From CBDBEU01 sp965204565 (GTDB lineage Bacteria; Pseudomonadota; Alphaproteobacteria; Rhizobiales; TMED25), in NCBI GenBank assembly GCA_965204565.1, contig CBDBEU010000004.1, forward strand, positions 372,001 to 436,000: DNA of 64,000 bases, given 5' to 3'. Under the pieces are notes generated by a model. The model did no database searches. It was not told the origin of the DNA and was given only the letters and a program-made list of their open reading frames with translations. The position numbers and the translations under genes are program-made. How positions within the stretch are numbered: the stretch's first letter is position 1; every line of letters starts with the position of its first letter. Positions 17,979 through 27,406 of the stretch are shown here, piece by piece.

Positions 17979-19513
17979 CCCAAAATCTCCTCCAGCCGGT
18001 TCAGGCCCTCGGCGATCTCTGTCTCGATGCCTCTGAGTTCTGCGATGATCTCGGCAGGCGACTGGTGGTCGATTTCTTCGTGCTCGACCTCCTTGTAGCG
18101 GTTCAGCGACAGGTCCCAGCTGCCCGTCGCGGCGATCTCTGACGCCGGAACGCAAAAGCTTTGCGCCGTGCGCGGGCGGTCCGCTTCGGTCTCAAGCGCC
18201 TCCCACCGGGTCAGGATATCCGGCAGGTTGTTCCTGGCGTGCTCGTCGTCGCTCAACGCAGCTTCCGGCACCGGGCCGAGCTTGCCGGCATCCAGCAGCG
18301 GCGTTCGCTTGTCGTCCAGGCTGAACCCGTCGGCACTCATGTCGTAGAACCAGACATCCCCGGTGCCGCCGACGCCGGTCCTGGTGAAGACGACGATGGC
18401 GCAGGACACGCCCGCATAGGGCCGGAACACGCCCGAGGGCAGCTTGATGATCGCCTCAAGCTTGTGATCCTCGACCAGCATCTTGCGGATGTCCTTGTGC
18501 GCCCTGGACGAGCCGAAGAGCACGCCATCGGGCACAACCACTGCCGCCCGCCCGCCAATGCGCAGCAGCCGCAGGAAGAGCGCGACAAACAGCAGCTCGG
18601 TCTTCTTGGTCTTGACGATCTTCAGCAGGTCCTTGGCCGTCGTCTCGTAATCCAGCGAGCCCGCGAAGGGCGGGTTGGCAAGGATCAGGGAGTAGCGGCC
18701 CGCATCCTCGCCATGCTCTTCGGCCAGGCTGTCGCGGTGGGAGATGTCGGGGTTCTCGACACCGTGCAGCGTCATGTTCATCGCGCCGATCCGCAGCATG
18801 GTGCTGTCGAAGTCATGGCCATGGAACATGGCGGAATGGAAGTGCTTGCGCAGCCGGTCGTCGAGCAGGATTTGCGGATGGTTGTCGCGCAGATACTCGC
18901 CCGCCAAGAAGAGGAAGCCGCAGGTGCCCGCCGCCGGGTCGCAGATCACGTCCTCGGGCGTGGGCTTCATCAGGTGAACCATCAGGTTGATGATGTGGCG
19001 CGGGGTGCGGAACTGCCCGTTCTGCCCGGCGCTCGCGATCTTGCCGAGCATGTATTCATAGACGTCGCCCTTGGTGTCGCGGTCGTCCATCGGGATGTCG
19101 TCGAGCATCTGCACGACCCTGGCCAGCAGGCCGGGGCTGGAAAAGCCCAGCCGCGCATCGCGCATATGGGTGCCGTAGGCGGAGCCTTCTTCGCCGAGAT
19201 TGCGCAGGAAGGGGAAGACATGCTCATCAACGACCGTCATCATTTCGCGCGCTTCGAAGTTCTTGAAGCGGGACCAGCGGAGATCGTCGTAAACGCGGCC
19301 CTTGTCGTCGGTGCCTTCGGGGAAGATGCGCCGCTCCATATCGCGGCCCAGCATCTCGGCCTTGCTCTCCTCGAGCGTGTGCAGGTCGTCCAGGCGCTTG
19401 ATGAAGAGCAGGTAGGTGATCTGTTCAATGACCGAAAGCGGGTTCGACACGCCGCCTGACCAGAAGGCATTCCAGATTTGATCGACCTGGTTTCGAATTG
19501 CGCCTGTGAGCAT
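17975..19513 (-). CDS. hsdM: Type I DNA adenine methyltransferase subunit HsdM
   Basis: A 512-residue N6-adenine methyltransferase that forms the M2S core with HsdS. The N-terminal helical HsdM_N domain begins MLTGAIRNQVDQIWNAFWSG. The AdoMet motif DPAAGTCGF is at residue 192 and the catalytic NPPF at 280-283 (LANPPFAGS). Motifs in order and length match the family. It is the first gene of the minus-strand operon hsdM-hsdS-fic-hsdR and is coupled to hsdS by ATGA. The gene itself looks intact. Confidence 0.94.
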   Translation of the reverse strand: MLTGAIRNQVDQIWNAFWSGGVSNPLSVIEQITYLLFIKRLDDLHTLEESKAEMLGRDMERRIFPEGTDDKGRVYDDLRWSRFKNFEAREMMTVVDEHVFPFLRNLGEEGSAYGTHMRDARLGFSSPGLLARVVQMLDDIPMDDRDTKGDVYEYMLGKIASAGQNGQFRTPRHIINLMVHLMKPTPEDVICDPAAGTCGFLFLAGEYLRDNHPQILLDDRLRKHFHSAMFHGHDFDSTMLRIGAMNMTLHGVENPDISHRDSLAEEHGEDAGRYSLILANPPFAGSLDYETTAKDLLKIVKTKKTELLFVALFLRLLRIGGRAAVVVPDGVLFGSSRAHKDIRKMLVEDHKLEAIIKLPSGVFRPYAGVSCAIVVFTRTGVGGTGDVWFYDMSADGFSLDDKRTPLLDAGKLGPVPEAALSDDEHARNNLPDILTRWEALETEADRPRTAQSFCVPASEIAATGSWDLSLNRYKEVEHEEIDHQSPAEIIAELRGIETEIAEGLNRLEEILG

Positions 19514-19689
19514 GACCTGTTCGCCCTCATCCTCTTGCTTTGACTCATCGTTAAGGCGTAACTGCCTGAAATGCCATTGCGATAGTCATATCGGGTTATT
19601 CTGGCCCGACTATTTTCGCCAATCCCTGTCCCTCTGTCTCTGGCGCTAGGTTGGTACAACGGGTTTGGGCGTCATCTGACCTCCGAGCG

Positions 19690-20030
19690 TTTCACGCCGT
19701 GCTCGATCCGGTCCGCAAATCCGGCCGGGCGTGCCCCCGGCGCAAGGACCGCCCGCTCCATTCAGCCGTGTGCCGCGTCTTCTCGTGTTGGTCCTCGGGA
19801 TGGGTCATGGTCCGGCCACGGCCCTTTTTCGGCGGCAGGCCGGGTTGCGTCCGGTCCGGCGCCGGACGCATTTCTTCGACTTTCCGGTGGCGCGCACGAT
19901 CCCCATCGTGCCGATGCCATCGCTGCTCGACAGCACGATCCGGCGTCGCCGGATGCGATATGATTGCTTCAAGCCGAATTCTGTCCCCGGCCGTGATCGT
20001 CGGATGTGTTCCGGTGCCCATCCCCAAAGA
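19690..20030 (-). mobile_element. IS630-family transposase remnant
   Basis: Pieces in two minus frames match IS630-type transposases: ITAGDRIRLEAIISHPATP (N-terminal start), RRRIVLSSSDGIGTMG with ATGKSKKCVRR (helix-turn-helix region), and DRTQPGLPPKKGRGRTMTH (just after the first catalytic Asp region). The middle and C-terminus are deleted, so only a scrambled fragment remains. A different IS630-type remnant is at 40060-40851. Confidence 0.6.
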
Positions 20031-20084
20031 AGTGCCCATCCCGAAGACGCGCACATCCGGAGCCGTTTGTCTCGATCGATCCAC

Positions 20085-20337
20085 TAGCTACGAACCCCGG
20101 GCGGCTCTCGAGGCAGGCGCTGACATTCTCATGTCGATTCATCGACTCCAATTGGACATGAATGGCTCTCATGTCCCGGTGACCGTGAGTGCCGGGCCTG
20201 CATCGTTTTACCCGGAGGAAGCACCGGAAGCTGTTCTTGAACACGCTGAACACGCTCTTGCCGAAGCAAAATCCGAGGGAGGCGGAAGGGTCCGGCGACA
20301 CCGGCCCGACGACGAACTGCACACTCTCACGCTCTGA
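20085..20337 (+). pseudogene. GGDEF-domain C-terminal fragment
   Basis: A plus-strand frame ending at 20337 contains HVPVTVSAGPASFYPEE and then LEHAEHALAEAKSEGGGRVR, the typical last third of a diguanylate cyclase (GGDEF) domain. The catalytic GG(D/E)EF motif and everything upstream are missing, cut off next to the IS630 remnant. It is a gene end left behind, not a working enzyme. Confidence 0.6.
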
Positions 20338-20594
20338 GCATTGCACACAACGTTTGGCTGGGTGGCGAGGAATTATCACTCCGCGATCAATGACTTTCAC
20401 AGCTGCCCGATATTGCTTTACGATAGAGTTGTGGCAACACACCGACTCACCCGCCAAACATGGCTCCCGCCCGGCTCAACGAGAACTCGCCCGAGCTTGT
20501 ATTCGTGTCATCAACTCGATGAATTCGAACGCTTGGTTCGATTGGTGGACGCGGTTGGCATAACCACGAAAAAGCATGGCTGGAGGAGAGAACT

Positions 20595-22265
20595 ATGGCG
20601 AAAATGACAGGCGGCCGTTTCATGGCCGAGTTTTTCAGGGATGCCGGCGTTACGGCCGTATTTTTCGTGCCCACGATTTTGAGCCGGCCATTGGCTGAAA
20701 TGGATGACATGCCGATCAGGCGCGTGCTCTGCCACGCGGAAAAATCGGCCGCCTATATGGCTGATGGTTATGCTCGCGCCTGCGGCCGTCCCGGCATTTG
20801 CGGCGGTCAGGCTGTTGGTGCGGCCAATCTTGCCGCCGGCCTTCGCGACGCGCTTCTCGGAAATAGCCCGGTCATCGCATTTTCCGGCGGGCGTATGTCG
20901 AACCAGCTCCACAAAGGAGCCTATCAGGAAAACGACGATCTGCCGATCTACGAACAGCTGACCAAGGCAAACTTTCGCGTCGATCTGGTCGAGCGGCTGC
21001 CCGACATGCTGCGCCAGGCTTTCCGCGAAGCCACTTCCGGTAATCCAGGCCCGGTGAACCTCCAGCTGTTCGGCAATCATGGCCAGTTGGAAGACGATTT
21101 TGCTGATATGGAAGTGCTGGTCGAGCCCGAATACACACAAGTTCCGGCCTACCGCCCGGCTCCCGATGCCGCTTCGGTAAAGAAGGCGGCTGCTGAGCTT
21201 GCCAAGGCCGAGCGCCCGGTCATGGTTATTGGCGGCGGGGCACGTGCCTCCGGCGCCGGACCTGAGGCGATTGCCCTGGCGGAAAAGATGTCGATCCCGA
21301 TCGCAACCTCGGTCGCTGCCTACCCGCTGGTGCCGGAATTCCATCCGCTCAATGTCGGCGTTCCGGGAACCTACTCGCGTTCCTGCGCCAACAAGGTGCT
21401 GATGGAAGCCGATCTTGTTCTTTATGTCGGCTCCAGGACCGGCGGTCAGGTCACCCATTTCTGGCAGGTTCCGGCACCAGGAACGCCGGCCATCCAGATC
21501 GGCATCAATCCGTCCGATCTCGGTCGCAACTATCCAAATCCGGTGTCGCTTGCCGCCGACGCCAAGGTCGCGCTTGAGATGCTGACCGAGGCGGTGGAAC
21601 GCGGCAGCGATAATGCCGGCTGGGTGGATGAATGCCGGAAAAAGGTTGCAGCGTGGCGCGAAGAAGCCTCGGAGCATCGCAATTCCGATGCAACGCCGAT
21701 CCGTCCCGAGCGCTGGATGAAGGAACTCGGCGAGGCCATGCCCGAAAACGCCCTTGTCGTCTCCGACACCGGCCACACCGCCATGTGGACGATGCAACAA
21801 CTGTGGGTCGATCACACAAACTGGGATTTCATCCGTTGTGCCGGTTCACTCGGCTGGGCTTTCCCCGCCGCCATCGGCGCCAAATGCGCAGTTCCCGAGC
21901 GCCCTGTCATTTGTGTCACCGGCGATGGCGGGCTTTGGTATCACCTGACCGAGCTTGAGACCGCGGTGCGCCACAACATCCCGACGGTCACGGTCGTCAA
22001 CAACAACAGCGCCCTCAATCAGGAATACAGCATCTTCACCGCGGCCTATGACGGCAAACCGTCGGATAAGTGGAAGGAGATGTGGTATTTCAACAAGGTG
22101 AGCTTTGCCAAGCTTGCCGAGGACATGGGAGCGCTCGGTATCAGGGTCGAGGATCCGGCCGAACTCGGTGGCGCGATCAAGACGGCAGTAGCCTCCGACC
22201 GTCCAGCGATCGTCGAGGTGGTCGGCGATGACGAGGCCTACGCGCCAAAAGCCTGGACGAAGTAG
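20595..22265 (+). CDS. Thiamine-diphosphate-dependent enzyme, acetolactate-synthase-like
   Basis: A 556-residue enzyme of the ThDP family that includes acetolactate synthase, benzoylformate decarboxylase and related lyases. The cofactor-activating Glu is E49 (RVLCHAEKSAAYMADGYAR), the central domain holds VMVIGGGARASGAG, and the ThDP/Mg motif begins GDGGLWYH near residue 444 and ends in VVNNNSALNQEY. All three domains and the family length are present. A strong ribosome site (GGAGGAG) precedes the ATG. It opens a catabolic region, so a decarboxylase or carboligase acting on a 2-oxo acid is likelier than branched-chain amino acid synthesis; no small regulatory subunit is nearby. The antisense frame here is a shadow. 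Confidence 0.9.
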   Translation: MAKMTGGRFMAEFFRDAGVTAVFFVPTILSRPLAEMDDMPIRRVLCHAEKSAAYMADGYARACGRPGICGGQAVGAANLAAGLRDALLGNSPVIAFSGGRMSNQLHKGAYQENDDLPIYEQLTKANFRVDLVERLPDMLRQAFREATSGNPGPVNLQLFGNHGQLEDDFADMEVLVEPEYTQVPAYRPAPDAASVKKAAAELAKAERPVMVIGGGARASGAGPEAIALAEKMSIPIATSVAAYPLVPEFHPLNVGVPGTYSRSCANKVLMEADLVLYVGSRTGGQVTHFWQVPAPGTPAIQIGINPSDLGRNYPNPVSLAADAKVALEMLTEAVERGSDNAGWVDECRKKVAAWREEASEHRNSDATPIRPERWMKELGEAMPENALVVSDTGHTAMWTMQQLWVDHTNWDFIRCAGSLGWAFPAAIGAKCAVPERPVICVTGDGGLWYHLTELETAVRHNIPTVTVVNNNSALNQEYSIFTAAYDGKPSDKWKEMWYFNKVSFAKLAEDMGALGIRVEDPAELGGAIKTAVASDRPAIVEVVGDDEAYAPKAWTK

Positions 22266-22294
22266 GGACAGCGGAAAACCGACTGCAAGACGAC

Positions 22295-22320
22295 ACCCCG
22301 GCGGCATCTGCCGCCGGGGT
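22295..22320. terminator. 12-bp perfect hairpin after the ThDP-enzyme gene
   Basis: Stem ACCCCGGCGGCA at 22295-22306 pairs perfectly with 22309-22320, leaving a two-base loop (in practice larger). It lies 30 bases after the stop codon and about 17 bases before the start of the broken M24 gene. There is no T-tract, so it may be a processing or attenuation hairpin rather than a strict intrinsic terminator. Confidence 0.5.
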
Positions 22321-22336
22321 GGTGGGAGGATGTGGC

Positions 22337-23589
22337 ATGTATCTGAATCAATAACGCGCGCGCGATCCGATGAAGCAATTCGGCGTCGATGCGTTGGTCG
22401 CCTCGACACCGGAAAACGCGACCTGCGTAGCTGGTACCGTCGGTTGGTCAACCGAGGTCTATGTTTATTCGGCCCACATATTCGCGGTGTTTCCGCGAGA
22501 TCCCGGAACTGCGCCGGTTCTGGTAGTGCCGGGCCAGGAAGTCACCTGCGCCTTGATGCAGCAATCCCGGATCAAGGATCTCTACACTTTCGCGGGCAGG
22601 AGCGCGCCGATCATTCCGCCGGGATCCGGCCCCCGGACACCTGAAGAAGAAACCTGAGAGCCTCTACACCAATGACGCCGGGCGCGAGAAATCACCGGGT
22701 GCGGCTCTTGCGCCGGCCTTGCGTGAGCGAGGGCTTGACGGTGCGCGACCGGCACTCGATCAGGAGCGCGTCATGCCCAGCGTGCGCAAGCATATAGGCA
22801 TGCGCAAGCAGATCGAGGAGGCTTTGCCCAATGCCGCCATCATCGATGCTGCCGATCTCTTCCGCCTCATAAGGGTGGTCAAGACACCGGACGAAATCGC
22901 GGCGATGAAACCGCTGCCGAACTCGATGAGCGCGCCGCCATCGCCGCCTCCAATGCCGCCACCCCCCAGCATCAGCGAATATGAAGTGACTGAAGTTTTC
23001 GCCGGCGAAATCGGTAAGAGACTTGGAAAATGGCGGTGGTTTCACATGTGCTCGGGCAGACGCGCTGTCGGTATCTTCCCGCCGACCGAGAAAAAGCTCG
23101 AAAAGGGCGGGATCTGGAAGTTCGATGCAGGGCTCGCACTCAACAATCATCAGGCCGATACCGGTTGGGGCGGCACGGCGGGTGAACCCGGTGACGAGCA
23201 GGCAAAGATCCGGGAAGCCACCGTCGTCGCGGGTTTTGAAGGGGCGCTCTCGGTGGTCAAGGCAGGTGTTCTGCCCTCAAGGATCCATCACACCATGCCG
23301 GAGGCGACCCGCGATGCGGGCCTTCCCGGCCACAACGGTAATTTCACCGGCCACGCGATCGGTCTCGAGCAGCGCGAGCTGCGTGCTTGCTGATCCGGCA
23401 CCGATGTCGAGCCCCTTCCTGCCGGACACCACAGACACCCCGATTGGGCAGGGAACAACACTTTGCATCGAAAACCCGGTGCAAATATTCGGTGTCGGTG
23501 GCATTCGGATCGAAAAGACCGTTCGCGTCACTGCAACCGGCTATGAATTCATCGCCGATCAGCAGCGCAAGCTCTGGGTTGTCCGATAA
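22337..23589 (+). pseudogene. M24-family metallopeptidase (Xaa-Pro aminopeptidase/creatinase-like), frameshifted
   Basis: The pieces lie in three frames. 22370-22657 holds a creatinase N-terminal-like part (FGVDALVASTPENATCVAGT). 22719-23393 holds the pita-bread domain with metal-binding text KFDAGLALNNHQADTGWGG and GHAIGLEQRE. 23402-23589 holds TTLCIENPVQIFG and GIRIEKTVRVT, with the last metal-binding Glu residues. A ribosome site and ATG at 22337 lead to a stop after five codons; a slip in the following CG repeat would explain this. There are several breaks, so the gene is dead. The intact form would cleave a peptide, amidine or creatine-like substrate. Confidence 0.75.
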
Positions 23590-23590
23590 G

Positions 23591-23610
23591 CCGCCTGTTG
23601 GTTCAGGCGG
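23591..23610. terminator. Small hairpin between convergent genes
   Basis: CCGCCTG at 23591-23597 pairs perfectly with CAGGCGG at 23604-23610. It sits between the end of the M24 pseudogene (+) and the stop of the alpha/beta hydrolase (-), so it could stop transcription from both sides. No clear T-tract follows. Confidence 0.35.
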
Positions 23611-24466
23611 ACGATCCCTGCGCGCCTGACGCTTCAACCCCGTGGATGAAGTCCGCATAAGCGCTTGCGATCTCAGGCTCCAGATGTGCCCAGTCGGCCC
23701 AGCCGATCAGATCGACGTCCTCATCCTCGATCGGCAGATTGTGGACCTTGCTGCCACGGATCATTTCATGAGCGATACGGCCCGACACTGAGGAATGGGT
23801 ATTGTCGTTGCCCGGAATCACCAGTGTCGGAACATTTATTGAATTGAGATCTGCTTCGGTTGCACCCATCACCGGCAGGCTCGCGCCGGCAAGGAACTTT
23901 TCCAGCAGATTGGACTGGATTTTGATGAACTCCTCCGGGGCAATAGCCAGAAGTTGGTCACGGACCGCCGGATTGTTGGAAATGTAGTCCGCGAACCGGT
24001 CTGTCTCGGAGACCGCCGCCATGCCGCCCGTCTCGGCGGCCTCGATGAACAGGCGATAATAGTTCTGCGGCAATCGCTCGGCGGCGAACGCACCGCCGGT
24101 AACCCGCATCACAATCAGCCCCTTGAGATCGCCCGGATGGCGCAGCGCGTAGTTGATCGCGGTGCGCGCGCCTGACGACGACCCGCTGATATAGGCGGGC
24201 AGCAAGCCAAGCTGACCGAGCAGCGCGTTCAGCTCATCCGCCCAGACCGCCTCTTCGGTGTCGTTGTCACTGAACCGCAGGTCCGATCCGCCGGTATTAC
24301 GCCGGTCATGCAGAAAAACCCGCAGACCTTTGGCGACCATCTTTTCCGCCAGCGGCTTCATCTCCGGATAACCGCGCCGCGCGCCGGACATAACCGCGAC
24401 CAACGGCCCGCTCTCCCCCAAAATCTCATAAACAATGTTCAAGCCATCGACGGTCGCTGTCGCCAT
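23603..24466 (-). CDS. Alpha/beta hydrolase
   Basis: A 287-residue alpha/beta-fold hydrolase. The nucleophile elbow SGSSSGART lies near residue 95 (G-S-S-S-G), the strand before the elbow is LGLLPAYI, and the candidate catalytic His is in WADWAHLEPE near the C-terminus. An HDRRNTGGSD segment, typical of the group that includes esterases and C-C or epoxide hydrolases, is near residue 58. I place the start at the ATG at 24466, preceded by GGGAGG; the frame opens 15 bases earlier at a TTG. No signal peptide is visible. The substrate is unknown; the gene lies in the catabolic region and is convergent to the ThDP-M24 genes. Confidence 0.82.
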   Translation of the reverse strand: MATATVDGLNIVYEILGESGPLVAVMSGARRGYPEMKPLAEKMVAKGLRVFLHDRRNTGGSDLRFSDNDTEEAVWADELNALLGQLGLLPAYISGSSSGARTAINYALRHPGDLKGLIVMRVTGGAFAAERLPQNYYRLFIEAAETGGMAAVSETDRFADYISNNPAVRDQLLAIAPEEFIKIQSNLLEKFLAGASLPVMGATEADLNSINVPTLVIPGNDNTHSSVSGRIAHEMIRGSKVHNLPIEDEDVDLIGWADWAHLEPEIASAYADFIHGVEASGAQGSSA

Positions 24467-24521
24467 CTCAACCTCCCTCAACTCGTTTGATATCCACTGA
24501 TCTTTTCCGTTTCATATCAGT

Positions 24522-25496
24522 TCATGGCCAGCTGATGCGCGCAAATTCGTCTATTGCCGGCGGTAGCTGAATGAAGTCGAGCACGACATCGGTTGATAAC
24601 GTCACCACCATTACCCCCAGCATCGACAGACCGATGCCGATCAGTACCGGAATGCCCAATACTTCATGGTCGCGGTTGATGAGCCAGCTGAACAGCACAC
24701 GAAACACGCCGGCAGTGCGTTGAATGGGCAGTACAACCGTCACCGGTGCTAGCGACAGCGCCACATAGAGCAGCATCTGAGACAGGAAAACCAGGAAACC
24801 GGTCGCCCCGAACCATTTCGCGGTGGTGCGATCGATCGAGCGAATGTTGGCGAAATTTCGCGGAATCATGACCATCAGCGCCACGAAGACGGCGGCTGCC
24901 ATATATGAGGTGAATCCGCCTGCCACCGCTTCGCGCGGTCCGCCGTCGCCCAGACCGAGACGGACCAGGACGGGGCTCACACCGAATGCACAGGCACAAA
25001 CGAATCCCCAGAAATAGCCGTCCACATAGTCGAGTTTCTGGCCGGCACGGGTTTTCACTTCGCCCTGTTTCATGCGGCCATAGAGAACCGCCAGCGGTCC
25101 CAGCAAGATCAGGAAAATGCCGAATACCCTCACCGGTGTCAGCACTTCATCAAGAAACACCAACGCCAGCGTGAGTGTCACAAGAATGCCGATCTGCGAA
25201 ACGGGCCCGGACTGTGCGGCACCGATTGCCCGCGCCGCCCTATAGGTGGCATAGCGTCCGAGCACAAAATGAACAGTGCCGGCCGCCGCGAACCATCCGT
25301 ATGCTTCGATACGTTGTGCGGCAAGCGCACCAAATGAACCGAATAGCAGGCAACCAATGGCAAACAGTGGAACACCAGCAAGAACGGTGACCGCAACCGC
25401 TTGCAGCAACGAACCGCCAAGCACACCGCGCCTGGCGGTCGCGATATTCATCCCGAACATCGCAGCCGACATCAACGCAAGAATTGCACCGAGCAT
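24522..25496 (-). CDS. EamA/DMT-family transporter
   Basis: A 324-residue integral membrane protein with about ten hydrophobic segments in two homologous halves, the layout of drug/metabolite transporters that export amino acids, metabolites or toxic compounds. The second half contains RTAGVFRVLFSWLINRDHEV and VLIGIGLSMLGVMVVTLS, as in EamA domains. It is transcribed with, and 55 bases upstream of, the alpha/beta hydrolase gene, so the pair may share a message. A role in exporting an intermediate of the local pathway is only inferred. Confidence 0.85.
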   Translation of the reverse strand: MLGAILALMSAAMFGMNIATARRGVLGGSLLQAVAVTVLAGVPLFAIGCLLFGSFGALAAQRIEAYGWFAAAGTVHFVLGRYATYRAARAIGAAQSGPVSQIGILVTLTLALVFLDEVLTPVRVFGIFLILLGPLAVLYGRMKQGEVKTRAGQKLDYVDGYFWGFVCACAFGVSPVLVRLGLGDGGPREAVAGGFTSYMAAAVFVALMVMIPRNFANIRSIDRTTAKWFGATGFLVFLSQMLLYVALSLAPVTVVLPIQRTAGVFRVLFSWLINRDHEVLGIPVLIGIGLSMLGVMVVTLSTDVVLDFIQLPPAIDEFARISWP

Positions 25497-25722
25497 TTCA
25501 GATCATCATTCGCAAGTGGCCGGGCATTGGTCGTGCATCCGGATATGAAGGGAAAACCGCGGCCCGGCATAGCCTGTCTGACCGGCCGGACATCCCAATT
25601 CAAGCTCCTGGCACATAAGTCGCAACGGTATGATGGTGAAAACCCTGTCCGGGATTGTAGGATGGTCGAATCACGGCCCGGCAAACCAAATGCGGTGGGC
25701 CTCGAACCGGAGCACATTCCCG

Positions 25723-27228
25723 TTGAAAGCTTTTCAGATTCTCACAGTTTCGGGAGCCACCATTGTCGAGCCCTGTGAGGTTGAAAAACCGGAACCCGGC
25801 GCCGGCGAAATCGGGCTCAGGATCCACGCTGCAGGGCTCAATCGCGGCGAATTCATAGTCGGTGGCGTGATGCATGGCGCTGCCGGCAAACCGGGTGGCA
25901 CGGAAGCCGCCGGAGAAGTCACCTCCATTGGCCAGGGCGTGACCGACTGGAACATCGGAGATCGCGTCATGGGTCGGCTATTTGGCGGCGGTGGCGGTTT
26001 TGCGGAATATGCAGTCATGGCGGCACATCAGGCAATGCGCGTGCCCGAACACTTTTCCTGGGAGCAGGCAGCGGCAATACCCTCGAGCTATCTCGCCGCC
26101 TATGATGCCGTAATCACCGGCGGCGCACTCAAAGCAGGTGATTGGATGCTTGTCACCGCGGCCGGTTCTGCCGTGGGCGCTGCCTCCATCCAAATCGCCA
26201 AGGCGATTGGCGGCCGGACTATCGGCACATCCGGCTCGGACGCCAAACTGGAAACCCTGAAGCAAAACGGACTCGATGTCGGCTTTGCGACCAGAAGGCC
26301 CGACTTCGCTTCCATGACCCGCGACATCGTACCGGACGGCATTGCGCTAGCGGTCAATTGCGTCGGAGGCTCTTTGTTCAATGAGTGTATGGCAGCACTT
26401 GGCCATGGCGGGCGGCTCGCAACAGTGGGATATGTCGACGGCGTACATTCTGCCGAACTCGACCTGCGCGAGCTTCACGCAAACCGGCACATCATATTCG
26501 GTATCTCCAATGGCCGCCGCACGCCGATGCAGCACGCCCGGACGGTTGAAGGTTTCCGCCGCGACGTCTTGCCGCTGCTGGAGCGCGGCGTTTTCACGCC
26601 GCTGATTGACCGGGTATTCGAATTTGACGAACTCCCCGCCGCCAAGCAGCATATGGAGTCCGACACCCAGGTCGGGAAAATCGTCGTCAGTAAGGCCGGG
26701 GCCGAAGCGGAAGGCACGGCCGGAGGCAGAGCCCTGCGCGAAGAGCATGGTCATGAAGCCATGCACCGGGCGGCGGAGGCTGGTCTTGTTGACGCGATGC
26801 GCTGGCTGCAAGCGCAGGGTGCCGACGTCAATGCGCGGAATGATTATGGCGAGACACCGATGCACCGGGAGGTGTCGTTGGGTCAGGTTGACGCGATGCG
26901 CTGTCTGCAAGCGCAGGGCGCCGACATCAATGCGCGGGATCGTTATGGCGACACACCGATGCACCGGGAGGTGTCGTTGGGTCAGGTTGACGCGATGCGC
27001 TGTCTGCAAGCGCAGGGCGCCGACATCAATGCGCGGAATGATGATGGCAAGACACAGATGCACGAGGCGGCGGAGGCTGGTCATGTTGACGCGATGGGCT
27101 GGCTGCAAGCGCAGAGCGCCGACGTCAATGCGCAGGATATTCATGGCCGGACACCGATGTACTGGGCAGAAAGCGGTGATCATACAAGTGCGGCGAACTG
27201 GCTTAAGGCAAACGGGGCGCGGAAATGA
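25723..27228 (+). CDS. Quinone-oxidoreductase-like MDR enzyme fused to C-terminal ankyrin repeats
   Basis: Residues 1 to about 325 are a medium-chain dehydrogenase/reductase of the zinc-free quinone oxidoreductase kind: AAGLNRGEFIVGGVMHG, GDRVMGRLFGGGGGFAEYAV, and a nucleotide site around TAAGSAVGAASIQIAKAIGG. The domain ends at the usual VGKIVVSKAGAEA. Without a stop the frame continues into a linker (EGTAGGRALREEHGHEA) and about 4.5 ankyrin units of exactly 33 residues, ending KANGARK. I prefer the TTG at 25723 (family start LKAFQIL, GGAG ten bases upstream); the frame is open from 25630. The fusion is in frame with no sign of an error, and I know of no standard family with this pairing. 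Confidence 0.82.
   Translation: MKAFQILTVSGATIVEPCEVEKPEPGAGEIGLRIHAAGLNRGEFIVGGVMHGAAGKPGGTEAAGEVTSIGQGVTDWNIGDRVMGRLFGGGGGFAEYAVMAAHQAMRVPEHFSWEQAAAIPSSYLAAYDAVITGGALKAGDWMLVTAAGSAVGAASIQIAKAIGGRTIGTSGSDAKLETLKQNGLDVGFATRRPDFASMTRDIVPDGIALAVNCVGGSLFNECMAALGHGGRLATVGYVDGVHSAELDLRELHANRHIIFGISNGRRTPMQHARTVEGFRRDVLPLLERGVFTPLIDRVFEFDELPAAKQHMESDTQVGKIVVSKAGAEAEGTAGGRALREEHGHEAMHRAAEAGLVDAMRWLQAQGADVNARNDYGETPMHREVSLGQVDAMRCLQAQGADINARDRYGDTPMHREVSLGQVDAMRCLQAQGADINARNDDGKTQMHEAAEAGHVDAMGWLQAQSADVNAQDIHGRTPMYWAESGDHTSAANWLKANGARK
26761..27156 (+). repeat. Four 99-base coding repeats (ankyrin units)
   Basis: Units start at 26761, 26860, 26959 and 27058, each 99 bases (33 codons), with a partial fifth from 27157. 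Each protein unit has the form MHRxxxxGxVDAMRxLQAQ followed by GADxNARxxxGxTP, the ankyrin consensus. Units 2 and 3 are almost identical over the first 77 bases, which points to recent duplication or gene conversion. Confidence 0.85.
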
Positions 27229-27406
27229 GGCAAACGGCACGTCGTTTCGAACGCGGGTCAATGATCCCGTCCCGGACAGGTCTCGCGCCTGTCGATACCG
27301 CACATTCGGGCGATGAAATCCGGAATGAAATCACACATTATGAAATCGGCCGGGGGCCAGGTTGAACCCCTCTCGGCCCACAGCAGAAAAATCGGGAGGA
27401 ATTGTT

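Noticed and set aside
18161..19459. 432-codon plus-strand open frame opposite hsdM
   Set aside because: It is antisense to an intact hsdM with all motifs, has a His/Arg/Gln/Ala-heavy composition and no ribosome site; it is a shadow of GC-rich codon use.
20511..21815. 434-codon minus-strand open frame opposite the ThDP enzyme
   Set aside because: The plus strand encodes a complete ThDP enzyme; the antisense text has no family motif.
26761..27156. Possible CRISPR-like or satellite repeat
   Set aside because: The 99-base units have no spacers, keep frame and encode clear ankyrin consensus, so they are protein-coding repeats.
26347..27303. 318-codon minus-strand frame with repeats opposite the ankyrin part
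   Set aside because: Its repetitive text is only the complement of the 99-base ankyrin-coding repeats.
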